NCBI GenBank assembly: GCA_030588285.1
Contig: JAUUYK010000095.1
Location: forward strand, 1 to 5,224
DNA: 5,224 bases
Source of the DNA: Kiritimatiellales bacterium
Lineage (GTDB): Bacteria; Verrucomicrobiota; Kiritimatiellia; Kiritimatiellales; Pontiellaceae
Direction: 5' to 3'
The notes under the pieces were generated by a model. The model did not search any database and had not been told where the DNA came from. It saw only the letters and a program-made list of their open reading frames with translations. The translations under genes were made by a program, and so were the position numbers. Numbering within the stretch: the first letter of the stretch is position 1; every line of letters starts with the position of its first letter. Shown one piece after another: positions 1 to 5,224 of this stretch.

Positions 1-476
1 ATCAAGGCGGCGGCGACATGATTCTCTCGGTTAGTTTCGAGAAGACAGAATACAACGCACTGCCCTATAAATTTGAGGCCGGAACGCCCAATATTGCCGG
101 CGTGGTAGGGCTGGGCGCGGCGATTAAATATGTGCAGAAAATCGGGCTCGGCGCCATTGCCGCCCACGAACATGGCTTGCTGGTATACGCCACCTCCAAA
201 CTCCGGGAAATCGACGGGGTGCGGATTATTGGCGAGGCCGATCAAAAGGCCGGACTGATCTCTTTTGTGCTGGATGCGGTTCATCCGCACGACATTGGAA
301 CCATGCTCGACTGCGAAGGGGTTGCGGTACGGGCGGGGCATCATTGCGCGCAACCGGTGATGGATCGTTTCGGCGTCCCTGCCACGGCCCGCGCTTCGTT
401 TGCGATGTATAATACTTTTGAAGAAATCGACGTTTTGGTTGCGGCCATCGTCAAAACCATAGGACTATTTTCATAA
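1..476 (+). CDS. sufS: Cysteine desulfurase SufS, C-terminal part (5' end outside window)
   Basis: Partial gene entering from the left edge; the first full codon is at 3-5 and the reading frame starts Q-G-G-G-D-M, matching the glycine-rich stretch of SufS-type desulfurases. SufS is a cytosolic PLP enzyme that removes sulfur from L-cysteine, giving alanine and an enzyme-bound persulfide for Fe-S cluster assembly (EC 2.8.1.7). Visible family motifs are FEAGTPNIAG, then RAGHHCAQP, whose cysteine (codon 345-347) aligns with the persulfide-forming active-site Cys, and RASFAMYNTFEEID, whose arginine aligns with the residue that binds the substrate carboxylate. The PLP lysine would lie upstream, outside the window. 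About 157 residues are present of the roughly 400 usual for the family. The ATG at 18 is an internal methionine, not a start. The stop TAA overlaps the sufU start by one base (TAATG), indicating translational coupling. The RxGHHCAQP signature favours SufS (group II) over IscS/NifS. Confidence 0.96.
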   Translation, partial: QGGGDMILSVSFEKTEYNALPYKFEAGTPNIAGVVGLGAAIKYVQKIGLGAIAAHEHGLLVYATSKLREIDGVRIIGEADQKAGLISFVLDAVHPHDIGTMLDCEGVAVRAGHHCAQPVMDRFGVPATARASFAMYNTFEEIDVLVAAIVKTIGLFS

Positions 477-925
477 TGGATAACCTGCGCGAACTCTATC
501 AAGAGGTCATTCTTGACCATAATAGATCCCCCCGAAATTTTCGTAAAATAGAGGAACCCGATGGGTTTGCCCACGGGGCCAACCCCTTGTGCGGCGATCA
601 GATTGACATCTATCTAAAACTGACCGACGGGATTGTTGAAGATGTTTCGTTCGATGGCACCGGCTGTGCCATTTGTACGTCTTCGGCCTCTATGATGACC
701 CTAGCCCTCAAGGGAAAAACCGAAGCAGAAGCCCGGACTCTTTTCGATAGCTTTCACCACGCTCTGACCGAGGATGAGGACTATCCCAACGACGTTCCGC
801 TGGGCAAACTAAAGGTGCTCACCGGCGTGAAAGAATTCCCCGTGCGCGTGAAGTGTGCCACGCTCGCTTGGCATACGTTCGAAGCCGCTTTGAGTAAACT
901 GCAAAACGACGTTTCAACGGAATAA
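476..925 (+). CDS. sufU: Fe-S assembly sulfurtransferase/scaffold SufU
   Basis: 149 residues, the usual SufU length. SufU is a zinc-bound IscU-fold protein that takes the persulfide sulfur from SufS and passes it on to cluster assembly; in Bacillus subtilis it activates SufS by zinc-ligand swapping. The Zn ligands known from the family are all visible: C39 and D41 in NPLCGDQ, C64 in GTGCAICTSSASMM, and C127 in RVKCATLAWHT. The segment between C64 and C127 is longer than in IscU and has the KLKVLTGVKEFPVRVKC form of SufU. An additional cysteine, C67, follows C64. The N-terminus (LRELYQEVILDHNRSPRNF) is typical. The start is fixed by the TAATG overlap with sufS; an AGGA at 461-464 could serve as a weak ribosome binding site. 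SufU next to SufS implies the SufS-SufU pair rather than SufS-SufE. Confidence 0.95.
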   Translation: MDNLRELYQEVILDHNRSPRNFRKIEEPDGFAHGANPLCGDQIDIYLKLTDGIVEDVSFDGTGCAICTSSASMMTLALKGKTEAEARTLFDSFHHALTEDEDYPNDVPLGKLKVLTGVKEFPVRVKCATLAWHTFEAALSKLQNDVSTE

Positions 926-933
926 GGACAATT

Positions 934-1284
934 ATGTTTGGAATAAAAAAGAAGGAGCGCAAGCCGCTCGAAGAAGAGAATAAAGAGCTATTTTTAAACG
1001 TCGTTCGTTCGTTGCGCATGGTATTTGATCCGGAACTTCCGGTGAATGTTTATGACCTCGGATTGATCTATAATCTCGATATCGATGAGGATAATAAAGT
1101 GTATGTCCGCATCACCCTCACGGCGCCAAATTGCCCGGAGGCCGAGCGTATTCCGGCCAATATTCAAAATGCAATTCAGGAAACCGATGGGGTTTCTGAT
1201 GTGGATATCGAACTCGTTTTTGATCCGCCGTGGACGCGGGAAAAAATGTCTACCGCTGCACTGCTCGCTTTAGGTTTAATTTAA
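934..1284 (+). CDS. sufT: SUF-associated DUF59 (MIP18-type) protein, SufT-like
   Basis: 116 residues, almost entirely one DUF59/MIP18 domain (about residues 18-115) after a short charged N-terminal tail (KKKERKPLEEENKE). Family motifs seen are DPELPVNVYDLGLIY (32-46), LTAPNCPEAERIP (62-74) with the conserved cysteine C67, and DPPWTREKMS near the C-terminus. Proteins of this type in suf operons are called SufT or SUF-associated proteins. Staphylococcal SufT is an auxiliary Fe-S maturation factor, needed mainly under high demand for Fe-S proteins, and eukaryotic MIP18/CIA2 is a related targeting factor. The gene starts 8 bases after sufU, with AAGGA (924-928) five bases before the ATG, and ends 11 bases before apbC, so it belongs to the operon. 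The family assignment is firm; the exact biochemical role is inferred. An overlapping 62-aa frame at 1085-1273 is a shadow. Confidence 0.9.
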   Translation: MFGIKKKERKPLEEENKELFLNVVRSLRMVFDPELPVNVYDLGLIYNLDIDEDNKVYVRITLTAPNCPEAERIPANIQNAIQETDGVSDVDIELVFDPPWTREKMSTAALLALGLI

Positions 1285-1287
1285 GGA
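1283..1287 (+). promoter_or_regulatory. Ribosome binding site that sets the apbC start
   Basis: AAGGA overlaps the sufT stop codon and lies 8 bases before the ATG at 1296. It favours 1296 over the in-frame ATG at 1230, which lies inside sufT and would add 22 residues unlike any DUF59 N-terminus. Confidence 0.75.
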
Positions 1288-1295
1288 AAAATACA

Positions 1296-2630
1296 ATGGT
1301 TACAGAACAACAGGTACTCGCCGAACTTAGCAAAATTATTGATCCCGATTTTCAGCGCGATATTGTATCGCTCGGATTTATTCAAGAGATGAAAATCGAC
1401 GGAGGAACCGTCACTTTTGTCATTGAACTCACCACGCCCGCCTGTCCGCTCAGTCCCGTATTTGAGCAACAAGCCATTGATCTCGTCGGCGCCCTTCCGG
1501 GGGTTGAAACGGTGGTGCCCACCATGACCGCGCAGAAACGCGAAGAACGTGAAATTACCGTGGAAAAAAGCGGTCTCAAAAAAGTGAAATACATTTTAGC
1601 GGTTAGCTCGTGCAAAGGCGGGGTGGGGAAATCTACCGTGGCGGCCCTGCTGGCCAAAACCCTCGGAGCGCGTGGCGTGAAAGTGGGCTTGCTTGATGCC
1701 GATATCTACGGCCCGTCGATTCCAACCCTTTTTAACCTGCACGAAAGCGGCGTTCGCGCAACGGCCGATAATCAGTTTATCCCGAATGAAGTGGACGGGG
1801 TTAAATTAATGTCGTTCGGATTTTTGATGGGCGACGGACCCGCGGTGATGCGGGGCCCCATGGTTTCGCAATATATGACCCAATTGCTGCACGGCGTTGC
1901 ATGGGGGGAGCTGGATTACCTGATTCTTGATCTCCCGCCGGGCACCGGCGATATTCAGCTCACGATTTCTCAAGCCATTCAGATTGATGCCTCGGTTATT
2001 GTAACCACGCCCCATCAGCTTTCGCTGACGGACGTGCGCAAAGGCATTATGATGTTCGACAAGGTGAATGTGCCGGTTCTCGGGGTCATCGAAAATATGG
2101 CCTACTTTATCTGCGATGGGTGCGATAAAAAGCACTACATCTTTGGCGAAGCTGGCGCCAAAACCCTCGAGGAACGTTTCGGCCTCGAAACGCTGGTGGA
2201 ATTGCCCATCACGGGAACGCTAAGCGGTTCAATCGAGGGGTTGGTGGAAGGAAAAATTGCCAACGATACAACCGATATTATTATTCGCGCGCTCGGCAAA
2301 AAAATGCTCGAAAAAGTGGACCAACCGGAGGTTGAGTTCAATGCCAAAACCATCACCCTCAATTGGGGCGATGGCGAAACGACGACGGTTTCTAATGCCG
2401 CGCTGCGTCGGGCGTGTGCCTGTGCATTGTGTGTGGATGAAATGACCCGTGCACCGTTGCTCGATCCTAAAACCATTCCCATGGATATCCATGCAGAAAA
2501 GGTAGGCATCATCGGAAACTATGCGATCATGGTGGATTGGTCCGATGGGCATAACACCGGTTTCTTCCCGTTCAAGACCATTCGTGAATTGGCCGAGAAC
2601 GCACCGACCGGTTGTGGTTGCTCGAAGTAG
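1296..2630 (+). CDS. apbC: ApbC/Mrp-family Fe-S cluster carrier ATPase, DUF59-P-loop-DUF971 (HCF101-like)
   Basis: 444 residues in three domains. Residues 1-80 are a DUF59 domain (IIDPDFQRDIVSLGFI, TTPACPLS with C50). Residues about 98-340 are the Mrp/NBP35 P-loop ATPase: deviant Walker A SCKGGVGKST (105-114, signature K107 and K112), DADIYGPS (134-141), DLPPGTGD (212-219), and the CxxC C273/C276 in YFICDGCDKK, known in the family as the dimer-bridging [4Fe-4S] site. Residues about 346-435 match DUF971 (LRRACACALCVDE; VGIIGNYAIMVDWSDGHNTGFFPF), followed by a C-terminal TGCGCSK tail. Members bind a [4Fe-4S] cluster and transfer it to apo-proteins with ATP hydrolysis in the cytosol. The same domain order occurs in plant chloroplast HCF101. 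DUF971 adds C374, C376 and C379, and the tail adds C440 and C442; whether these bind metal is unknown. It is the last gene of the suf run, starting 11 bases after sufT. The start at 1296 is chosen by its ribosome binding site and domain fit. Confidence 0.93.
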   Translation: MVTEQQVLAELSKIIDPDFQRDIVSLGFIQEMKIDGGTVTFVIELTTPACPLSPVFEQQAIDLVGALPGVETVVPTMTAQKREEREITVEKSGLKKVKYILAVSSCKGGVGKSTVAALLAKTLGARGVKVGLLDADIYGPSIPTLFNLHESGVRATADNQFIPNEVDGVKLMSFGFLMGDGPAVMRGPMVSQYMTQLLHGVAWGELDYLILDLPPGTGDIQLTISQAIQIDASVIVTTPHQLSLTDVRKGIMMFDKVNVPVLGVIENMAYFICDGCDKKHYIFGEAGAKTLEERFGLETLVELPITGTLSGSIEGLVEGKIANDTTDIIIRALGKKMLEKVDQPEVEFNAKTITLNWGDGETTTVSNAALRRACACALCVDEMTRAPLLDPKTIPMDIHAEKVGIIGNYAIMVDWSDGHNTGFFPFKTIRELAENAPTGCGCSK

Positions 2631-2655
2631 GTCTGTAGAGCGAGTCTTACGTAGC

Positions 2656-2681
2656 CTTCAGCCCTGTTTGCAGGGCTGAAG
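2656..2681. terminator. Perfect 11-bp hairpin between convergent genes (possible bidirectional terminator or dispersed repeat)
   Basis: The left arm CTTCAGCCCTG (2656-2666) and right arm CAGGGCTGAAG (2671-2681) are exact reverse complements around the loop TTTG. The hairpin lies 25 bases after the apbC stop and 34 bases beyond the end of the convergent nucleotidyltransferase gene, the expected place for a shared terminator. No U-run follows directly on either strand; the nearest T-run on the + strand is at 2700-2705, and the palindrome TCCATGGA (2682-2689) abuts the right arm. It is therefore not a canonical Rho-independent terminator. It could stabilise mRNA 3' ends or be a copy of a REP-like dispersed element. 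The structure is certain, the function is not. Confidence 0.5.
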
Positions 2682-2715
2682 TCCATGGAATAGGAGGAGT
2701 TTTTCCCTTAAAAAA

Positions 2716-3618
2716 TCACCTCTTTTCCCAGAGCACAGGAGGATATTCCTCGGCATCGTGCATGGCTTGAAGTGCTGCAACCACGGTGGGTTTGTCTTCG
2801 GGATAGGTGACGCCAAACCATTGGCCTTCGGAACTGAGCACCGTGACGCGAGTTTGACCGCGGGTGATCATGTCGTCGACAATTTCGGGAATGTACCACT
2901 CGGATTTTAGCTCCTCTCCTTTTTCCTGGAGAAAGGCGATGAATTTTTCTTCCAACGTCTGGAAAAATAGCGGGCTGAATCCCCAGAAGTTCATGGAACA
3001 AATTTCGCTTCCGTCCATATCGGTGGCGGTGTTGTTCTCAATAAATTGGATGGTTCCGGCGGCGTTGGTTTCGATATGGGTGCGTTCGATAATGCTCGAA
3101 AGAAAACCCTCGGTGGTGCCGCAGATTCCGCGCGAAACATACCCGTTCGGGGACAGCGTGTTACGGATCAGATAGCCCACCATACAGCTGTCGCCTTCGG
3201 CCATTTTTGAAAATTCAGCAGCAATGGTTTGATAGGCTTCTGCGCCATAGAAGTCGTCGGCATTCTGCACGGCAAAGGGTTCGTTGACAATGCCTTTGCA
3301 CGCGAGCACGGCCTGTCCAGTGCCCCATGGTTTGGTGCGGCCTTCGGGGAGGCTGAAGCCTTCGGGCAGGTCTTCTAGGGATTGGTAGGCATAATCGACT
3401 TCAATTTTATCGATGAATTTGCTGCCGACTTGTTCCTTGAATTCGGTTTCGAAATCGGAGCGGATCACGAAGACCACTTTTCCAAAGCCGGCCGCGATAG
3501 CGTCGTGAATGGAATATTCGAGTAGGGTTTCGCCGTTGGGACCGACGGGGTCCATTTGTTTGAGTCCGCCGTAGCGGCTGCCCATTCCGGCAGCCATGAT
3601 TACGAGTGTGGGGGTCAT
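2716..3618 (-). CDS. Sugar-phosphate nucleotidyltransferase-like protein (NTP_transferase fold), substrate unknown
   Basis: 300 residues with a GT-A-type nucleotidyltransferase fold. Residues 5-21 (LVIMAAGMGSRYGGLKQ) form the glycine-rich NTP-binding loop with a lysine at 20, as in enzymes that join a nucleotide to a sugar phosphate or similar alcohol phosphate. Other recognisable blocks are KPWGTGQAVLACK (96-108), VQNADDFYG (117-125) with the probable metal-binding aspartates, SMNFWGF (208-214) and WFGVTYPEDKP (267-277). No signal peptide, membrane helix or left-handed beta-helix (as in GlmU) is seen, so it should be a soluble single-domain cytosolic enzyme. The chosen start (3618) puts the NTP loop at the N-terminus; the in-frame ATG at 3687 would add 23 residues unrelated to the fold. 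It stands alone, convergent with apbC and divergent from dnaK, so its neighbours do not reveal the substrate. The family is sure; the reaction (NDP-sugar or other activated metabolite) is not. Confidence 0.88.
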   Translation of the reverse strand: MTPTLVIMAAGMGSRYGGLKQMDPVGPNGETLLEYSIHDAIAAGFGKVVFVIRSDFETEFKEQVGSKFIDKIEVDYAYQSLEDLPEGFSLPEGRTKPWGTGQAVLACKGIVNEPFAVQNADDFYGAEAYQTIAAEFSKMAEGDSCMVGYLIRNTLSPNGYVSRGICGTTEGFLSSIIERTHIETNAAGTIQFIENNTATDMDGSEICSMNFWGFSPLFFQTLEEKFIAFLQEKGEELKSEWYIPEIVDDMITRGQTRVTVLSSEGQWFGVTYPEDKPTVVAALQAMHDAEEYPPVLWEKR

Positions 3619-3628
3619 AAGATGTCTT

Positions 3629-3634
3629 TCCCTT
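3629..3634 (-). promoter_or_regulatory. Weak ribosome binding site of the nucleotidyltransferase gene
   Basis: AAGGGA on the minus strand lies 10 bases before the ATG at 3618. The spacing is slightly long, but it supports this start over the in-frame ATG at 3687. Confidence 0.45.
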
Positions 3635-3676
3635 GTGTTGTGTTTTATGAACTCATTGGGTGAATAATCGACCGGT

Positions 3677-3704
3677 ATCGTAGCCAATGATCGGTAAATA
3701 ACAA
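3677..3704 (-). promoter_or_regulatory. Candidate housekeeping promoter for the nucleotidyltransferase gene
   Basis: On the minus strand, TTGTTA (3704-3699) and TACGAT (3682-3677) are separated by 16 bases; each matches four of six bases of the sigma-70-type -35 and -10 consensus. Transcription would begin near 3670, giving a leader of about 50 bases. The position is right, but matches of this quality arise by chance. Confidence 0.3.
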
Positions 3705-3780
3705 TTTTTATGAGTCGTTAGTTGGGGTGGCTTTAAGTAGGGCGGTTTATTTTCAGCGAAATCGGTCGGGGTCTAGTGTG

Positions 3781-3820
3781 TCACTCTGGCCCAGTTGTGC
3801 CACTCGGTGTGCCAGAATGA
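3781..3820. repeat. Imperfect inverted repeat (hairpin) upstream of dnaK
   Basis: TCACTCTGGC (3781-3790) pairs with GCCAGAATGA (3811-3820) at nine of ten positions, with one C-A mismatch. The enclosed sequence contains the small palindrome CACTCGGTG (3801-3809). The same nine bases recur at 3939-3947 in the hairpin nearer dnaK. It could be an operator or an RNA structure; no protein or RNA family is recognised. Confidence 0.45.
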
Positions 3821-3927
3821 ATGGTTTTGGCGCACTTTAAGGCGGCTGCGTTTGGAGGGGTTATTTTTATGATTGGGTATTTCCCCCTTTGTTTGCAGGC
3901 AAATTCGTGATGCTCGGTACGGAATAA

Positions 3928-3955
3928 CCCTGCTGGCACACTCGGTGCTAAAGGG
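3928..3955 (+). promoter_or_regulatory. Hairpin/palindrome just upstream of dnaK, overlapping a sigma-54-like sequence
   Basis: CCCT (3928-3931) pairs with AGGG (3952-3955) and TGGCAC (3934-3939) pairs with GTGCTA (3945-3950, one G-T pair) around a five-base loop. This gives ten pairs interrupted by a small internal loop. The same bases, TGGCAC-N5-GTGCT, carry GG and GC exactly 10 bases apart, the defining spacing of sigma-54 (-24/-12) promoters, and would start transcription about 40 bases before the dnaK ATG. The right side, CGGTGCTAA (3943-3951), also matches seven of nine bases of a CIRCE half-site, but the left half-site is absent at the normal distance. The fold is visible; which reading is functional, if any, is open. 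Confidence 0.4.
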
Positions 3956-3987
3956 GCTTCGTTGCTAATGACACCATTTATAACCTC

Positions 3988-3992
3988 AGGAG
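3988..3992 (+). promoter_or_regulatory. Ribosome binding site of dnaK
   Basis: AGGAG lies seven bases before the ATG at 4000, a strong and well-spaced Shine-Dalgarno sequence that fixes the dnaK start. Confidence 0.85.
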
Positions 3993-3999
3993 AAATAAT

Positions 4000-5224
4000 A
4001 TGAGCACAGCAGGATCTAAAGTATTGGGTATCGATCTTGGTACCACAAATTCATGCATGGCCGTCATGGAAGGTGGCGAGCCAACCGTAATCCCGAACGC
4101 GGAAGGCGGACGGACCACTCCATCGATCGTGGCATTCACGAAGAGCGGCGAGCGTTTGGTCGGAACTGCGGCCAAGCGTCAGGCGGTAACCAACCCCGAA
4201 CACACGGTCTTTTCAATTAAACGTTTCATGGGTCGTAAATTTAGCGAAGTGGAACACGAAACCGATTTGGTGCCTTATAAAGTGGTGAAGGCTAAAAATG
4301 GCGATGCGCACGTCCAGATCGACGATAAGGTGTATTCGCCCCCCGAAATTTCGGCGATGATTCTGCAGAAGCTTAAAGCCGATGCGGAAGCGTATTTGGG
4401 CGAAACGGTATCGCAGGCAGTGGTCACGGTTCCGGCCTATTTCAACGAGAGCCAGCGCCAAGCCACGAAGGATGCCGGCAAAATTGCCGGTCTGGAAGTG
4501 CTCCGGATTATCAACGAGCCAACAGCCGCCTCCTTGGCTTATGGCCTCGATAAAAAATCGGAAGAAAAAATTGCGATTTATGACCTCGGTGGCGGCACGT
4601 TCGATGTATCGATTCTGGATATCGGCGATGGCGTTTTCGAAGTGACTGCAACCAGCGGCGATGGCCATTTGGGCGGCGACGACTTTGACCAGAAGATTAT
4701 CAACTGGCTCGTGAGTGAGTTTAAGGCGGAGCAGGGGGTTGATCTTTCTGCTGATCCCATGGTGTTGCAGCGTTTGAAAGAAGCGGGTGAAAAAGCGAAG
4801 TGTGAACTCTCGAGTTCGCAGTCGACCGAAATTAACCTGCCTTTCATCACGGCTGATGCATCTGGACCGAAGCATTTAACCGTTACGCTGACCCGCGCTA
4901 AGCTGGAAGAGCTCTGCGATGATCTGATCACGAAGGCGATTGAACCGGTTAAGATTTGTTTGAAGGATTCGGGGTTGAGTGCCTCAGAAATCAACGAAGT
5001 CATTCTCGTGGGGGGTTCCACCCGTATGCCGAAAGTACAGGATTCCGTGAAGGAAATCTTTGGCCAGGAACCGCATAAGGGTGTGAATCCGGATGAAGTG
5101 GTTTCCATTGGTGCTTCCATTCAGGGGGGCGTACTTAAGGGTGAAGTGAAGGATGTGTTGCTGCTCGACGTGACTCCGCTGACGCTCGGTATTGAAACGA
5201 TGGGTGGCATTTCAACTCCGCTGA
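4000..5224 (+). CDS. dnaK: Molecular chaperone DnaK (Hsp70), N-terminal 408 residues (3' end outside window)
   Basis: The frame is open from 4000 to the right edge: 408 full codons plus one base, against about 640 in a full DnaK. DnaK is the cytosolic ATP-driven Hsp70 that binds unfolded peptides and works with DnaJ and GrpE. The ATPase domain is complete: phosphate loop IDLGTTNSC (11-19), SIKRFMGR with catalytic K74, TVPAYFN (143-149), [12 protein letters not shown] (171-182), DLGGGTFD (195-202) with T200 at the autophosphorylated position of E. coli T199, GHLGGDDFD, and the adenosine-binding VGGSTRMP around 337-344. The hydrophobic interdomain linker ([13 protein letters not shown], 385-397) is present, and the gene is cut as the substrate-binding domain begins. 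The segment after MGR (about 79-110) is the insertion found in diderm DnaKs. grpE and dnaJ are not directly upstream; instead there is a 381-base divergent region that probably holds its promoter. Confidence 0.98.
   Translation, partial: MSTAGSKVLGIDLGTTNSCMAVMEGGEPTVIPNAEGGRTTPSIVAFTKSGERLVGTAAKRQAVTNPEHTVFSIKRFMGRKFSEVEHETDLVPYKVVKAKNGDAHVQIDDKVYSPPEISAMILQKLKADAEAYLGETVSQAVVTVPAYFNESQRQATKDAGKIAGLEVLRIINEPTAASLAYGLDKKSEEKIAIYDLGGGTFDVSILDIGDGVFEVTATSGDGHLGGDDFDQKIINWLVSEFKAEQGVDLSADPMVLQRLKEAGEKAKCELSSSQSTEINLPFITADASGPKHLTVTLTRAKLEELCDDLITKAIEPVKICLKDSGLSASEINEVILVGGSTRMPKVQDSVKEIFGQEPHKGVNPDEVVSIGASIQGGVLKGEVKDVLLLDVTPLTLGIETMGGISTPL

Larger units (their letters stand above)
3619..3999. 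other. Divergent intergenic region between the nucleotidyltransferase gene and dnaK
   Basis: 381 bases with no convincing protein-coding gene. The left part (3619-3720) is AT-richer and holds the nucleotidyltransferase leader and its promoter candidate. The middle and right parts hold an imperfect hairpin (3781-3820), a TATGAT (3868-3873) usable as a -10 box for dnaK but lacking a good -35, a 13-codon frame with a Shine-Dalgarno-like sequence (3869-3910), and a second hairpin (3928-3955) just upstream of dnaK. No consensus CIRCE element (TTAGCACTC-N9-GAGTGCTAA) and no clear sigma-32-type heat-shock promoter was found. Confidence 0.7.

Noticed and set aside
1230..1295. Longer start for apbC at the in-frame ATG 1230
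   Set aside because: The extra 22 residues lie inside sufT, do not resemble a DUF59 N-terminus, and the ATG at 1296 has a well-placed AAGGA.
1382..2552. Several open frames antisense to apbC
   Set aside because: All lie opposite conserved apbC domains and encode nothing recognisable.
2691..2705. Strong Shine-Dalgarno-like TAGGAGGAG after apbC
   Set aside because: No start codon follows at usable distance on the + strand, and the convergent gene's 3' end begins just beyond.
3619..3687. Longer start for the nucleotidyltransferase at 3687
   Set aside because: It would add 23 residues before an NTP-binding loop that normally begins the protein; the start at 3618 has an SD-like sequence, and the promoter candidate at 3677-3704 would start transcription downstream of 3687.
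3925..3951. CIRCE (HrcA) operator upstream of dnaK
   Set aside because: The right half matches seven of nine bases, but the left half at the nine-base spacing matches only about four of nine; kept only as a resemblance.
3979..3984. TATAAC as the dnaK -10 box
   Set aside because: Transcription would start at or inside the ribosome binding site, and no acceptable -35 lies at the right distance.
4213..4875. 220-residue open frame antisense to dnaK
   Set aside because: It is a shadow of dnaK on the other strand: no recognisable domain, no ribosome binding site case, and dnaK genes often carry long antisense frames because of codon bias.
4578..5120. 180-residue open frame antisense to dnaK
   Set aside because: Same reasoning; low-complexity serine-rich translation and complete overlap with conserved dnaK motifs.

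Overview
The window holds six genes in three blocks. Positions 1-2630 (+ strand) carry the end of a SUF-type iron-sulfur cluster assembly operon: the C-terminal part of the cysteine desulfurase SufS, then SufU, a SufT-like DUF59 (MIP18-type) protein, and a three-domain ApbC/Mrp P-loop scaffold with an N-terminal DUF59 and a C-terminal DUF971 domain. The genes are tightly packed (1-base overlap, then gaps of 8 and 11 bases), so they are very probably co-transcribed from a promoter left of the window. SufS releases sulfur from cysteine, SufU accepts or relays it, and the two DUF59 proteins with the ApbC ATPase would act in cluster maturation and delivery to apo-proteins.

Positions 2631-2715 are a short gap between convergent genes, with a perfect 11-bp inverted repeat around a 4-base loop. 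Positions 2716-3618 (- strand) encode a 300-residue sugar-nucleotidyltransferase-like protein of unknown substrate. Positions 3619-3999 are a 381-base divergent intergenic region with no convincing gene. It does hold two hairpin or palindromic elements that share sequence, and weak promoter candidates for both flanking genes. From 4000 to the right edge (+ strand) runs dnaK (Hsp70), cut off at residue 408 near the start of the substrate-binding domain.

Organism: a bacterium of roughly balanced GC. The DnaK ATPase domain carries the segment typical of diderm (Gram-negative-type) DnaKs. Together with SufU and an HCF101-like ApbC-DUF971 protein, this is compatible with the PVC superphylum (for example Kiritimatiellota or Verrucomicrobiota) or a neighbouring group. 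That placement is an impression from protein character, not a demonstrated assignment.

No mobile element, CRISPR array, tRNA or rRNA was seen. The window is mostly housekeeping. The points most worth a second look are the ApbC-DUF971 fusion with its extra cysteines, the structured region upstream of dnaK, and the hairpin between the convergent genes.
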